Positions 7,395-14,833 are shown, numbered from the stretch's first letter. The stretch is DNA of 36,813 bases from JBDTMT01 sp033764095 (GCA_033764095.1 JANRJF010000405.1:1-36813), one strand, 5' to 3'. Made by a program: numbers and translations. The notes: generated from the letters alone by a model not told the origin.

Positions 7395-8366
7395 TCAGTC
7401 CTTGATGCGCGGCAGCACCTCGCGCTCGAACAGCTGCAGGCTCTCCCAGCCGAGCGCCGGTGGCATGCCGCCCATCAGCGGGTGGAGGATGACGCGGCCG
7501 GTGTCCTCGGCGAGCTTGACGGTGTCCTCCGGCGTCAGCACGACGTACGCACCGCTGCGCTTCACGTCGTCGAGCGTGGTGCCCTCGACATGCACCTGCG
7601 AACGCTGGTCGGGGGTCTGCCAGGCGGCGTAGGTGGTGGCGTCGTAGAGCACGTGCGGCGCGATGCGCTGCCAGTCGCGCTCGGGGTCGTGCGACACGTG
7701 CACGAAGCCCGGCCCGTTCGGCATGCTGACGAAGCCGCCGTGGAAACCGAGGCGTTGGCATTCGGCGGTGTAGATCTCGGCCAGCGCCGGATCGCCGATG
7801 GCCGGGAAGAAGCCGGCGCGCAGCTTGGCGGCGCGCTTGGCCGCCTTCTCGGTCGAGCCGCCGATCAACACCATCGGCTCGGACGGCGGCTTCGGCGTCA
7901 CGCACACCGTGCGGCCGCGCCACTCGAACGGCTCGCCGCGCCAGGCCTGGCGCATCACCGTGACGCACTCTTCGAGCAGCGTGCCGCGCTTCTTGCGGTC
8001 GACCCCGGCCATCTCGAACTCCTCCGGCCGATAGCCGAGGCCGGCGACGATGCTGAGGCGGCCGCGACTGACCAGCGCGACCGTGGCGATCTGCTCGGCC
8101 AGGCGCACCGGGTCGTGCAGCGGCGCCAGCACCGCGGCGATGTTGATCTGGATGCCGCGCGTCCGGCCGGCGACCGCCGCCGCCAGCGTCACCGGCGAGC
8201 ACATGAAGCCATCCTCGACGCCGTGGTGCTCGGAGAGCACGACGATGTCGAGCCCCAACTTGTCGGCCCACTCGCACTGATCGAGACAGGCGGCGTACTG
8301 GTCCGCGTGCGTCGTCTCGGCGAACGGCGGCACGCGCAGATCGTAACGAAGTCCAACCATGGCCAT
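7395..8366 (-). CDS. LLM-class (luciferase-like) F420/FMN-dependent monooxygenase or dehydrogenase
   Basis: This 323-aa TIM-barrel flavoenzyme of the bacterial luciferase superfamily begins GLRYDLRVPPFAETTHADQY. It shows the family segments WADKLGLDIVVLSEHHG (about 33-49), the GRTRGIQINIAAVLAPLHDPVRLAEQ region, and GRLSIVAGLGYRPEEFE (about 101-117). The later PMVLIGGSTEKAAKRAAK is the cofactor-phosphate binding region. Members oxidise or reduce substrates with reduced flavin or F420; cofactor and substrate cannot be decided here. Two in-frame ATG codons (8366, 8360) are possible; the outer one is given. Length fits. Neighbouring SnoaL-like and glutathione peroxidase genes do not define a pathway. 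Confidence 0.88.
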   Translation of the reverse strand: MAMVGLRYDLRVPPFAETTHADQYAACLDQCEWADKLGLDIVVLSEHHGVEDGFMCSPVTLAAAVAGRTRGIQINIAAVLAPLHDPVRLAEQIATVALVSRGRLSIVAGLGYRPEEFEMAGVDRKKRGTLLEECVTVMRQAWRGEPFEWRGRTVCVTPKPPSEPMVLIGGSTEKAAKRAAKLRAGFFPAIGDPALAEIYTAECQRLGFHGGFVSMPNGPGFVHVSHDPERDWQRIAPHVLYDATTYAAWQTPDQRSQVHVEGTTLDDVKRSGAYVVLTPEDTVKLAEDTGRVILHPLMGGMPPALGWESLQLFEREVLPRIKD

Positions 8367-8421
8367 GCCGGCGGATGTACCTGCCGGTCTCGCCTTGGGT
8401 CAATCGGCCGTCCTCCGAGGC

Positions 8422-8484
8422 GTGACCGGTGACCAGTGACCGGTGCGAGTCCCCGTGCAGCGATCGCTGGTCACAGGTCACACC
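8422..8484. repeat. Palindromic element, word GTGACCGGTGACCAG
   Basis: The left arm 8422-8444 consists of three GTGACC words. The right arm 8467-8484 is CTGGTCACAGGTCACACC. The spacer is about 22 nt. It sits between the divergent luciferase-like and glutathione peroxidase genes, that is, at their 5' ends, unlike several other copies that touch gene 3' ends. Confidence 0.8.
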
Positions 8485-8523
8485 TCTTCCGAGAGGGCGC
8501 ATGGGCGCGCTATGAGCGGGCGC

Positions 8524-9009
8524 ATGGCCAACATCCACGATTTCACCGTCACCACCATCGACGGCGGCAGCCAGTCGTTGAAGGACTACGCCGGCAAGGC
8601 GCTGCTGCTGGTCAACGTCGCGTCGCAGTGCGGCTTGACGCCGCAGTACGCCGGGCTGCAGTCGCTGTACGAGAAGTACAAGGATCGCGGCTTCGCGGTG
8701 CTCGGCTTCCCGTGCAACCAGTTCGGCGGCCAGGAGCCGGGCAGCGAGGGACAGATCAAGACCTTCTGCGAGACCCGCTTCGGCGTCACCTTCCCGATGT
8801 TCGCCAAGCTGGAGGTGAACGGCGCCGGCCGCCATCCGCTCTACGCCTTTCTCACCGGCGCGGCGACGCAACCCGACGGGGCCGGCGACATCCAGTGGAA
8901 CTTCGCCAAGTTCCTGGTCGGCAAGGACGGCACCGTGCTGGCCCGCTTCTCGCCCACCGAAGCGCCGGAGTCGGCCGCGATCACCGGCGCCATCGAGAAG
9001 GCGCTCTGA
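8524..9009 (+). CDS. Glutathione/thioredoxin peroxidase (Cys-type GPx)
   Basis: This 161-aa cytosolic thiol peroxidase carries the catalytic tetrad: Cys36 (NVASQCGLT), Gln70 (FGGQEPG), Trp125 and Asn126 (IQWNFAKF). A second cysteine at residue 82 (IKTFCETRFG) is in the helix where thioredoxin-dependent non-animal GPx enzymes keep their resolving Cys, so thioredoxin is the likelier reductant. The ATG at 8524 gives the normal family N-terminus MANIHDFTV with GAGCGGG just upstream; an ATG at 8512 is an alternative. It is probably monocistronic, with a palindromic repeat upstream and another starting three bases after its stop. With AhpC/AhpD it forms a local peroxide-defence theme. Confidence 0.93.
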   Translation: MANIHDFTVTTIDGGSQSLKDYAGKALLLVNVASQCGLTPQYAGLQSLYEKYKDRGFAVLGFPCNQFGGQEPGSEGQIKTFCETRFGVTFPMFAKLEVNGAGRHPLYAFLTGAATQPDGAGDIQWNFAKFLVGKDGTVLARFSPTEAPESAAITGAIEKAL

Positions 9010-9012
9010 AGA

Positions 9013-9085
9013 ACAGCCGTCAGCGATCAGCGGTCAGCCTGCGGTTGAGCAGAGTGCGCTGACGGCTGAGGGCTGATCGCTGATG
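9013..9085. repeat. Palindromic element, word CAGCGATCAGCGGTCAGC
   Basis: The left arm 9013-9039 (ACAGCCGTCAGCGATCAGCG and on) and the right arm 9057-9085 (CGCTGACGGCTGAGGGCTGA and on) are reverse complements built of CAGC/TCAGC words, with a spacer of about 17 nt. It starts three bases after the GPx stop codon. A degenerate copy of the word (GGCTGATCGCCGATGGC) is seen near 3054-3070. Confidence 0.8.
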
Positions 9086-9095
9086 CCTTCCCCGC

Positions 9096-10193
9096 ATGTC
9101 CGCGCTCGACTCGATTGAGTGGGAAGCCTGCCTGCTCGAGCCGGTGCCCAGCCCGGAGACGGAGCGGCGGGTCCGGCGCGCGCTCGGCATGGTGCCGCCC
9201 GGATCGCGCTATTTTCTCGACTCGGCGTGGTTTGCCGACGCGTTGATTGCGCTGGACATCGGGCACCTGCAATTGCAGCACCTCCGCGCCGACCTCTCCG
9301 AGATGGTGGCGTTGGTGGTCAGCCAGGACGGCGCCTGCCGCTACTGCTTCAGCGCCACGCGCGGCGTGCTCGGCATCATGGGCTTTTCCGAGGCGCGCAT
9401 TCAGCGCCTGGAGGGCGACCTGCTCGCCGGCGAGCTGCCGGCCGGGGACCGCGCCGCGCTGCAGTTTGCCCGCCGCGTCTCGCGCTCGGTCCCGCCGGTG
9501 CGCGCCGCCGACGCCGCGCCGCTGCGCGAGGCCGGCTGGAGCGCGGCCGCCATCCAGGAGCTGACCGCCCTCACCGCGGTCAACGTGTTCTTCAACCGGA
9601 CCTCGACCCTGGCGGCGCTGCCGTACGAATCGATCGAACGCTTCTTCGCCCGCCCGACCATGCGGCTGCTGCGCCCGCTGCTGCGCCGCTTCATCGGGCC
9701 GCGCCGCGTCAGCCAGCCGATGCCGCTCAGCCCCGCCGAACGGCAGGGCGCCTTCGCCGAGCAGATCAACGCCTTCGACGGCGTGCCGTTGGCCAAGCGC
9801 CTGCGCGCGGCCATCGACGCGTGCTGGTGCGGCTCGTCGCTCGGCCCGCGCACCACCGCCCTGGTGTTCGCGGTGGTCGCACGCGGCATCGGCTGCCCGC
9901 TGTCGGAACGCGAGGCGACGCGCCTGTTGCGCGCGGATGGGTTTCCCGCCACCGAGGTCGAACCCGCCCTCGCCCACCTCGCCTCGCCGTCGCTCGACGC
10001 GCGCCAGCGCGCCGCGGCGACGTTGGCGCGCGACTCGATCTGGCCGCAGCCGGCGCCGCTGCAACGCCAGGCGCGTGCCGTACGCGCGCAGTTCACCCGC
10101 ACCGAGTTCATCGACCTGATCGGCACCGCCGCGCTCGCCAACGCGCTCTGCCGGCTCGGCGTCGGCGTCGAGCTGGCGCGCCCGCACGCCTGA
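9096..10193 (+). CDS. Tandem AhpD-like/carboxymuconolactone decarboxylase-family protein
   Basis: This 365-aa all-helical protein appears to contain two AhpD-like modules. In the first the thiol motif is C81-R-Y-C84 (DGACRYCFSATRG), but the usual following His is replaced by Thr/Arg, and the preceding Glu of the proton relay is not obvious. The second half (about 205-360) has a similar helix pattern but only single cysteines (C243/C245, C267), so it looks catalytically degenerate. The helix QELTALTAVNVFFNRTSTLA resembles the dimer helix of peroxidase-related CMD proteins. A disulfide-exchange or peroxide role is inferred from the fold. The stop codon TGA overlaps the ATG of the adenylate cyclase gene (TGATG), implying translational coupling. 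The ATG at 9096 follows a palindromic repeat by 10 bp and has no strong Shine-Dalgarno. Confidence 0.75.
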   Translation: MSALDSIEWEACLLEPVPSPETERRVRRALGMVPPGSRYFLDSAWFADALIALDIGHLQLQHLRADLSEMVALVVSQDGACRYCFSATRGVLGIMGFSEARIQRLEGDLLAGELPAGDRAALQFARRVSRSVPPVRAADAAPLREAGWSAAAIQELTALTAVNVFFNRTSTLAALPYESIERFFARPTMRLLRPLLRRFIGPRRVSQPMPLSPAERQGAFAEQINAFDGVPLAKRLRAAIDACWCGSSLGPRTTALVFAVVARGIGCPLSEREATRLLRADGFPATEVEPALAHLASPSLDARQRAAATLARDSIWPQPAPLQRQARAVRAQFTRTEFIDLIGTAALANALCRLGVGVELARPHA

Positions 10194-10969
10194 TGCGCAT
10201 CGCCCTGGCGCTGCTGGCGCTCGCCGCCACCGTCGCGGTGGCCTGGCTCGCGGTCGAGCGCCGCCGCCTGCGCCGCCGCCTCGACGCCGCCAGCGCCGAG
10301 CTGCAGCGCCTGCAGACCGACTTCGGCCGCTTCGCGCCGAGCGCCGTGGTCGACCGCATCGCCGCGCACAGCCGCCCGGTCGAAGCCGAACGACGCGAGG
10401 TGACGGTGCTGTTCGCCGACCTGGTCGGCTTCACCGCGCTCGGCGAGCGGCTGCCGCCCGAGGAACTGGTGGCGCTCCTCAACGCCTATTTCGGCCGTAT
10501 GAGCCGGGTGCTCGAAGACCACCGCGGTCACGTGGCGAAGTTCATCGGCGATGGACTGATGGCGCTGTTCGGCGCCATCGAGCCCAACCCGTGGCAGGCC
10601 AACGACGCCGCGCACGCGGCGCTCGCCATGCAGCGCACGCTGGCCGACTACAACCGCGAGCTCGCCGCGCGCGGCGGGCCGGCGCTGCGCGCCGGCATCG
10701 GCCTGCACCGCGGCAGCGCCGTCGCCGGCATCCTCGGCAGCCAGGCGCTGCTCGAGTTCACCGTCATCGGCGGCACCGTCAACCTCGCCGCACGGGTCGA
10801 ACGCCTCACTCGCACGCACGATGTCGCCATCCTGGTCACCGACGCCGTGCGCTCCCAACTCGACCCGCGCTTCCAGCTCGACCCGATGCCCGCGACGCCG
10901 GTGCACGGCGTCGGCGAGCCGGTGGCGACGTGGGCGCTGCGCGGGTTCGAGGAACAGCGTGACCAGTGA
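10193..10969 (+). CDS. Membrane-anchored class III adenylate cyclase
   Basis: This 258-aa protein has one N-terminal membrane helix (3-20), a charged coiled coil (21-45), and a cyclase domain from about residue 60. Metal ligands are Asp76 (VLFADLVGFT) and Asp120 (KFIGDGLM). The adenine-selecting Lys116 is present and is paired with Thr in FTVIGGTVNLAAR, which also holds the catalytic Asn and Arg. This supports ATP as substrate and cAMP as product. The start ATG overlaps the stop of the AhpD-like gene in TGATG, so its synthesis should depend on translation of that gene. The last codons and stop fall in the GTGACCAGTGA word of a dispersed repeat, so the C-terminal Arg-Asp-Gln is repeat-derived. 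Confidence 0.92.
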   Translation: MRIALALLALAATVAVAWLAVERRRLRRRLDAASAELQRLQTDFGRFAPSAVVDRIAAHSRPVEAERREVTVLFADLVGFTALGERLPPEELVALLNAYFGRMSRVLEDHRGHVAKFIGDGLMALFGAIEPNPWQANDAAHAALAMQRTLADYNRELAARGGPALRAGIGLHRGSAVAGILGSQALLEFTVIGGTVNLAARVERLTRTHDVAILVTDAVRSQLDPRFQLDPMPATPVHGVGEPVATWALRGFEEQRDQ

Positions 10970-11195
10970 TCGGGCTCGCCGGGCAATGTGCCTCAGCAGC
11001 GAAGTGCACGGCCGATTAGGCTGTTAGGCTGCTGGCTGTTAGGGGCGCGGGTTCGTCTGACCTACCCGCCAACAGCCTAACAGCGTAACAGCCTAACAGC
11101 CTCGGCCGCGGCGCTGATCGAGGCAACGAATTGCCGGGCAAGCCCGGTGACCAGTAACCGGCGACGTCTCACACCGGTCACCGGTCACCGGTCAC
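10959..11195. repeat. Nested composite palindromic element
   Basis: The outer words GTGACCAGTGATCGGGCTCG (from 10959) pair imperfectly with TTGCCGGGCAAGCCCGGTGA (to 11150). The next right-hand words (11146-11161, 11173-11195) are GGTGACCAGTAACCGG and three CCGGTCAC copies. Inside sits a complete TAACAGCC-type palindrome, left arm 11015-11044 and right arm 11069-11101. Both ends touch genes: the left end holds the stop of the adenylate cyclase, the right end the last codons and stop of the convergent paraoxonase-like gene. This gap therefore holds only repeats. Confidence 0.8.
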
Positions 11196-12272
11196 GCCTT
11201 TCTCCTGAACCATCTCGCAGTCGAGGAAGCCGCGGCCGAAGATCTGCCCGATCAGCAGCCGGTTGCCGCGCCGGGCGGCGGCGCTGGCGGCGCTGATCGG
11301 CTGGCCGTCGTTGAGGTAGATCTCGTCGACCTGCTGGCCGTCCGGACTGACGCGCAGGACCTGCGAGGGCGACGGCGCGCTCGGATCCTTCTGATGGCGC
11401 GGCACCGCGAGCAGCTTCGGATGCGCGCCGATCCACAGCGTGCCCTGGTCGTCGATTTCGATGTTGTCGCCGCCGGTGGCGATCGGAATCGCGCTGCGGA
11501 AGGTGAGCACGTCGGTCGCCGGATTGCGGTCGTAGACGCGCACGGTGCGGTCGGTCACCGCGGCGACGTACACGGTGCGGCCGTCGGGGCTGACGTTGAT
11601 GCCGTTCGGGAAGACCAGGTCGGGGATCGCGGTCGAGAACCCACCTGGCCCATAAGCGAGCACCTCGGCGCCGGCGAGCTGCAGATAGGTCTCCAGCATC
11701 TGCAGCGCGCCGGGCGGGTGGCGGTGCGTGTTGGTGACGTAGAAGCGATCCGCCGCCACCGCGACCAGATCGTTGGGCATGACCAGGCGCGGATCGGTGA
11801 GCGTGGCGCGATGGATCAGCGCCGAGTCGCCGACGTCGTAGACCTCGACGGTGTGCCGTGGCCAGCCATGACCGGGCGCCGGGTGATTGACGACGAACAG
11901 CACGTCGTGCCCGGCGTGCCCGTCCGGGTCGCGCCACAGGCTGATGCCGTGCGGCTGGAAGTAGGGCGTCGCATCCGGCGTCAGATTGACCGGCCGCGCG
12001 TCGGGCTGGTCGAGGTCGTAGGCCCAGATGGCGCCCGGCTGCGGCTCACCGGCCATCGCCGCGCGGCGGTCGGTCGCCGACAGGTAGGCGCGCCCCCGGC
12101 GGCTGTCGATGGTGAGGTCCTCGGCGCCGACCGGGCCGTCGACCAGCGTACAGCGGCCGGCGAAGTGCGGCTCGATGCTGCGGAACGTGCCACCCAGCCA
12201 AAGCAGGCGCAGCACCCAGCCGCCGACGGCCAGCACCAGCAGCGCGACGAAGGCGAGAACGATTCGACGCAT
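11178..12272 (-). CDS. Paraoxonase/arylesterase (PON)-family Ca-dependent lactonase, membrane-anchored
   Basis: This 364-aa six-bladed propeller has an N-terminal membrane anchor (residues 4-26). Comparison with remembered human PON1 shows equivalents of all calcium ligands: E51-D52 (GAEDLTID), N167 (MPNDLVAV), N223 (FPNGINVSPDG), D269-N270 (GGDNIEID). The catalytic His pair is also there: H108 (QPHGIS) and H130 (VVNHPAPGH). The propeller-closing cysteines are matched too: C41 and C352. It should hydrolyse lactones or aryl esters, probably outside the cytoplasmic membrane; acyl-homoserine lactones are possible substrates. The final residues GVTGDR and the stop are encoded by the CCGGTCAC repeat. 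It is divergent from the S1P-lyase-like gene. The ATG at 12272 directly precedes the hydrophobic anchor. Confidence 0.88.
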   Translation of the reverse strand: MRRIVLAFVALLVLAVGGWVLRLLWLGGTFRSIEPHFAGRCTLVDGPVGAEDLTIDSRRGRAYLSATDRRAAMAGEPQPGAIWAYDLDQPDARPVNLTPDATPYFQPHGISLWRDPDGHAGHDVLFVVNHPAPGHGWPRHTVEVYDVGDSALIHRATLTDPRLVMPNDLVAVAADRFYVTNTHRHPPGALQMLETYLQLAGAEVLAYGPGGFSTAIPDLVFPNGINVSPDGRTVYVAAVTDRTVRVYDRNPATDVLTFRSAIPIATGGDNIEIDDQGTLWIGAHPKLLAVPRHQKDPSAPSPSQVLRVSPDGQQVDEIYLNDGQPISAASAAARRGNRLLIGQIFGRGFLDCEMVQEKGVTGDR

Positions 12273-12326
12273 TGGACGGCCCTTGCTGCGTGCTGGGCTT
12301 CATGTCAATCGACGCGCCGCATCGGA

Positions 12327-12400
12327 AACCACCACGACACGACGACACGGAGACGCAACGTTGTTGCGTTGTGTCGTGGTGCCGTCGTGTCGTGGTGTTG
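12327..12400. repeat. Palindromic element, word CCACGACACGACG
   Basis: The left half 12327-12360 (AACCACCACGACACGACGAC and on, ending ACGCAACG) and the right half 12361-12400 (TTGTTGCGTTGTGTCGTGGT and on, ending GTGGTGTTG) form a long imperfect palindrome with almost no spacer. It occupies most of the gap between the divergent PON-like and PLP-enzyme genes and ends three bases before the GGAG ribosome binding site of the latter, so it would fold in that 5' leader if transcription starts upstream. Confidence 0.82.
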
Positions 12401-12413
12401 AAAGGAGTCACGC

Positions 12414-13856
12414 GTGAAGATCCCCACCAAGGGACTGCCGAAGGAAGAGGTCTTCAGCCAGCTGGAGGCGTTCCGCGCCGGCGACGTCGACTGGCGCAGC
12501 GGCCGCACCTGGGCCTACGTATACGACCCGGGGCGCGACGCCGAGGCGGTGATCAAGCAGGCGTACGCGATGTACCTGTCGGAGAACGCCCTCGACCCCA
12601 CCGCGTTCCCCAGCATGCTGAAGCTGGAGACGACGCTGGTCGGTCTCGCCGCCGCGCATCTCAACGGCACGCCGGGCGTGGTCGGCAACTTCACCAGCGG
12701 CGGCACCGAGAGCATCATCCTGGCGGTGAAGACGGCGCGCGACTACGCGCGCGCGCATCGGCCCGGGCTCGGCCGCTGCGAAGTGGTGCTGCCGGTCACC
12801 GCGCACGCCGCCTTCCACAAGGCCTGCCACTACCTCGACATGCAGGCGGTGACCGTCCCGGTCGACCCCACGACCTTCAAGGCCGACGTCGACGCCATGC
12901 GCGCCGCGATCACGCCCAACACCGTGCTGCTGGTCGGCTCGGCGGTCTCGTATGCGCACGGGGTCATCGACCCGATCGAGGCGCTCGGGGCGTTGGCGTT
13001 GGAGCGCGACCTGCTGCTGCACGTCGACGCCTGCATGGGCGGCTTCCTGCTGCCCTACTTCCGCCGCCTCGGCGTCGAGGTGCCGCCGTTCGACTTCAGC
13101 GTGCCCGGCGTCACCTCGATCTCGATGGATCTGCACAAGTACGCCTTCGCCGCCAAGGGCGCGTCGGTCATCCTGCACCGCAACAAGGACCTGCGACGGC
13201 ACCAGATCTACACCTGCGCCACGTGGACCGGCTACTCGGTGGTCAACCCGACGGTGCAGAGCACCAAGTCGGGCGGCCCGCTCGCCGCCGCCTGGGCGGT
13301 GCTCAACTTCCTCGGCGACGAAGGCTACCTGGCGCTCGCCAGGCAGGCGCTCGAGGCGACGCAGGCGCTGGTCACGGCAATCGACGCGATGGACGACCTG
13401 CGCCTGCTCGGCCGCCCGCAGATGAACCTGATCGCGTTCACCTCCGACACGGTCAACGTCTTCCACATCATCGACGAGATGAAGCTGCGCGGCTGGTACA
13501 TCCAGCCGCAGTTCGGCTTCCACGGCTCCAAGGAGAACATCCACCTGTCGGTGAACCCGGCGAGCGCCCGATGGGTCGAGCCGTTCCTCGAGGACCTGCG
13601 CGCCTGCACCGCGATCGCCAAGACGCTGCCGTCGGGCGAGATCGCCCGGACGGTGCGCGAGGCGTTCGCCGGCGTCGATCCGGCCGCCGTGACGCCGGAG
13701 ATGCTGCAACAGATGCTCGGCATGGTCGGCGCCAGCGGCAACGCGCTGCCGACGCGCATGGCGGAGATCAACGAGATCCTCAACGCCCTGCCCGCCGAGC
13801 TCACCGAGGTGCTGCTCACCGAGTTCCTCAACGAGTTGCACACGCCGCCGGCGTAG
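12414..13856 (+). CDS. Sphingosine-1-phosphate-lyase-like PLP-dependent enzyme
   Basis: This 480-aa fold-type I PLP enzyme belongs to the group II decarboxylase/sphinganine-1-phosphate aldolase family. The cofactor Lys is K242 in SMDLHKYAFAAKG, directly comparable with DTHKYGYAPKG of eukaryotic S1P lyase. VTAHAAFHKACHY (128-140) holds the ring-stacking His, HVDACMGGFLLP (203-214) the cofactor-binding Asp, and NFTSGGTESI (92-101) the phosphate loop. The likely reaction is retro-aldol cleavage of a phosphorylated long-chain base or a related amino-alcohol phosphate; amino-acid decarboxylation is an alternative. There is no membrane segment, unlike the eukaryotic enzymes. The start is GTG at 12414 with AAAGGAG 6-7 bases upstream, in a leader carrying a long palindrome. 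Confidence 0.87.
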   Translation: MKIPTKGLPKEEVFSQLEAFRAGDVDWRSGRTWAYVYDPGRDAEAVIKQAYAMYLSENALDPTAFPSMLKLETTLVGLAAAHLNGTPGVVGNFTSGGTESIILAVKTARDYARAHRPGLGRCEVVLPVTAHAAFHKACHYLDMQAVTVPVDPTTFKADVDAMRAAITPNTVLLVGSAVSYAHGVIDPIEALGALALERDLLLHVDACMGGFLLPYFRRLGVEVPPFDFSVPGVTSISMDLHKYAFAAKGASVILHRNKDLRRHQIYTCATWTGYSVVNPTVQSTKSGGPLAAAWAVLNFLGDEGYLALARQALEATQALVTAIDAMDDLRLLGRPQMNLIAFTSDTVNVFHIIDEMKLRGWYIQPQFGFHGSKENIHLSVNPASARWVEPFLEDLRACTAIAKTLPSGEIARTVREAFAGVDPAAVTPEMLQQMLGMVGASGNALPTRMAEINEILNALPAELTEVLLTEFLNELHTPPA

Positions 13857-13883
13857 GCGCCAGGACTGCGCGCCGGCACGCCG

Positions 13884-13901
13884 CGGGCGACTCGTCGCCC
13901 G
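13884..13901. terminator. Hairpin between convergent genes
   Basis: CGGGCGA-CTCG-TCGCCCG, a 7-bp GC stem with a 4-nt loop, lies between the stop of the PLP enzyme and the stop of the GNAT gene, ending one base before the latter. There is no T-tract on either side, so function as a bidirectional terminator is only suggested by position. Confidence 0.35.
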
Positions 13902-14378
13902 TCAGGCGTCGCCGGCGTCGGGCAGCGTCAGCTTCATGCCCTCGTGCGAGGCGACGAAGCCGAGGCGCTCGTAGAAGCGGCGGGCGTCCGGCCGGCGCTT
14001 GTCGGTGGTGAGCTGCACGATGCGGCAGCCGCGCGCGCGGGCGCGCGCGAAGGCCTGATCGAACAGCGCCGCGCCGATGCCCTGCGCACGCCGCGCCGAC
14101 GCGACCCGCACGCCTTCGATGGTCGCGCGCCAGGCGCCCTGCTGGACGAGGTGCGGCGTGTAGGTCAGCTGCAGCACGCCGACCACGGCATCGTCGAGAC
14201 AGGCCACCAGCAGCTCGTGGTTGGGATCGGCCTCGATTGCCTCGAAGGCGGCGAGGTAGCCGGGCGGCAACGGATCGGCGACGCGCTCGCGGGTCGCGCC
14301 GAGTGCGTCGTCGGCGAGCAGCGCGACGATCGCCGGCAGGTCGACGCGGCGCGCGGCGCGGAAAGTCGGCGCCGGCAT
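13902..14378 (-). CDS. GNAT-family N-acetyltransferase
   Basis: This 158-aa acetyl-CoA-dependent acyltransferase has strand-helix beginnings typical of GNAT (FRAARRVDLPAIVALLADD). Motif A is VRVASARRAQGIGAALFDQA (about residues 89-108), containing the pyrophosphate-binding R-x-x-G-x-G/A loop, and motif B is DARRFYERLGFVASHEG near the C-terminus. The acceptor substrate is unknown; the overall layout resembles single-domain acetyltransferases acting on small amines. The ATG at 14378 was chosen since residues upstream in frame are only a shadow of the META-lipoprotein gene, whose stop is 8 bp away; the two are probably one operon on the minus strand. Confidence 0.9.
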   Translation of the reverse strand: MPAPTFRAARRVDLPAIVALLADDALGATRERVADPLPPGYLAAFEAIEADPNHELLVACLDDAVVGVLQLTYTPHLVQQGAWRATIEGVRVASARRAQGIGAALFDQAFARARARGCRIVQLTTDKRRPDARRFYERLGFVASHEGMKLTLPDAGDA

Positions 14379-14386
14379 GGCGGCGG

Positions 14387-14833
14387 TCAGGGCAGCTTGG
14401 TGAAGTGCGCCGTGCGCGAGCTGGTGATGTCGAGGAAGTAGAGCGCGTTGCCGTCGACCTCGAGGCCGCGCGTGCCGACCAGCACGTCGAAGTAGCGCGT
14501 CTCCTGCGCCATGATCGGTGCCGCACAGGCCTTGCGCGTCGTCTGGATCGGGCCGAACAGGATCGTGCCGCTCTGATTGCGCACGCCGCCGCTGTAGGTG
14601 TTGCACCCGCCGTTGCCACTCACCTTCGGGCCGCCGTCGAAACTCAGCGTCGTCCGCGCCGCGTTCATCGCCGTGCCGCCGACGTCGACCAGCACCCATT
14701 GCGTGCCACTCAACGGCACCAGTGGATCGGCCAGGGGCACCGGCACGGCAGGCTGCGACGGCGCCGGCGACTCCTTGGAGGCACAACCGGGCACGGCGAC
14801 AAGCACGAGCAGCAGCAGAGCGACGACACGCAT
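14387..14833 (-). CDS. META/HslJ-domain lipoprotein
   Basis: This 148-aa predicted lipoprotein has signal MRVVALLLLVLVAVPGC with the acylated Cys at residue 17, then a Pro/Ser-rich tether (about 18-42) and a META/HslJ domain. Domain marks are LSGTQWVLVDVGG, TTLSFDGGPKVSGNGGCNTY (the conserved GxxGCNxY motif) and GTILFGPIQTTRKACAAPIM with a second conserved Cys followed by ETRYFDVL. HslJ-type proteins are envelope-located, associated with heat or antibiotic stress, with no known enzymatic activity. The start at 14833 gives a clean lipoprotein signal; a longer frame to 14869 is less likely. It lies upstream of the GNAT gene with 8 bp between. Confidence 0.9.
   Translation of the reverse strand: MRVVALLLLVLVAVPGCASKESPAPSQPAVPVPLADPLVPLSGTQWVLVDVGGTAMNAARTTLSFDGGPKVSGNGGCNTYSGGVRNQSGTILFGPIQTTRKACAAPIMAQETRYFDVLVGTRGLEVDGNALYFLDITSSRTAHFTKLP

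Noticed and set aside
9119..10192. Frame running through the CMD gene into the cyclase, suggesting a fusion protein
   Set aside because: The part before 10193 is Arg/Ala/Gly-rich shadow; the cyclase has its own ATG with a membrane helix directly after it.
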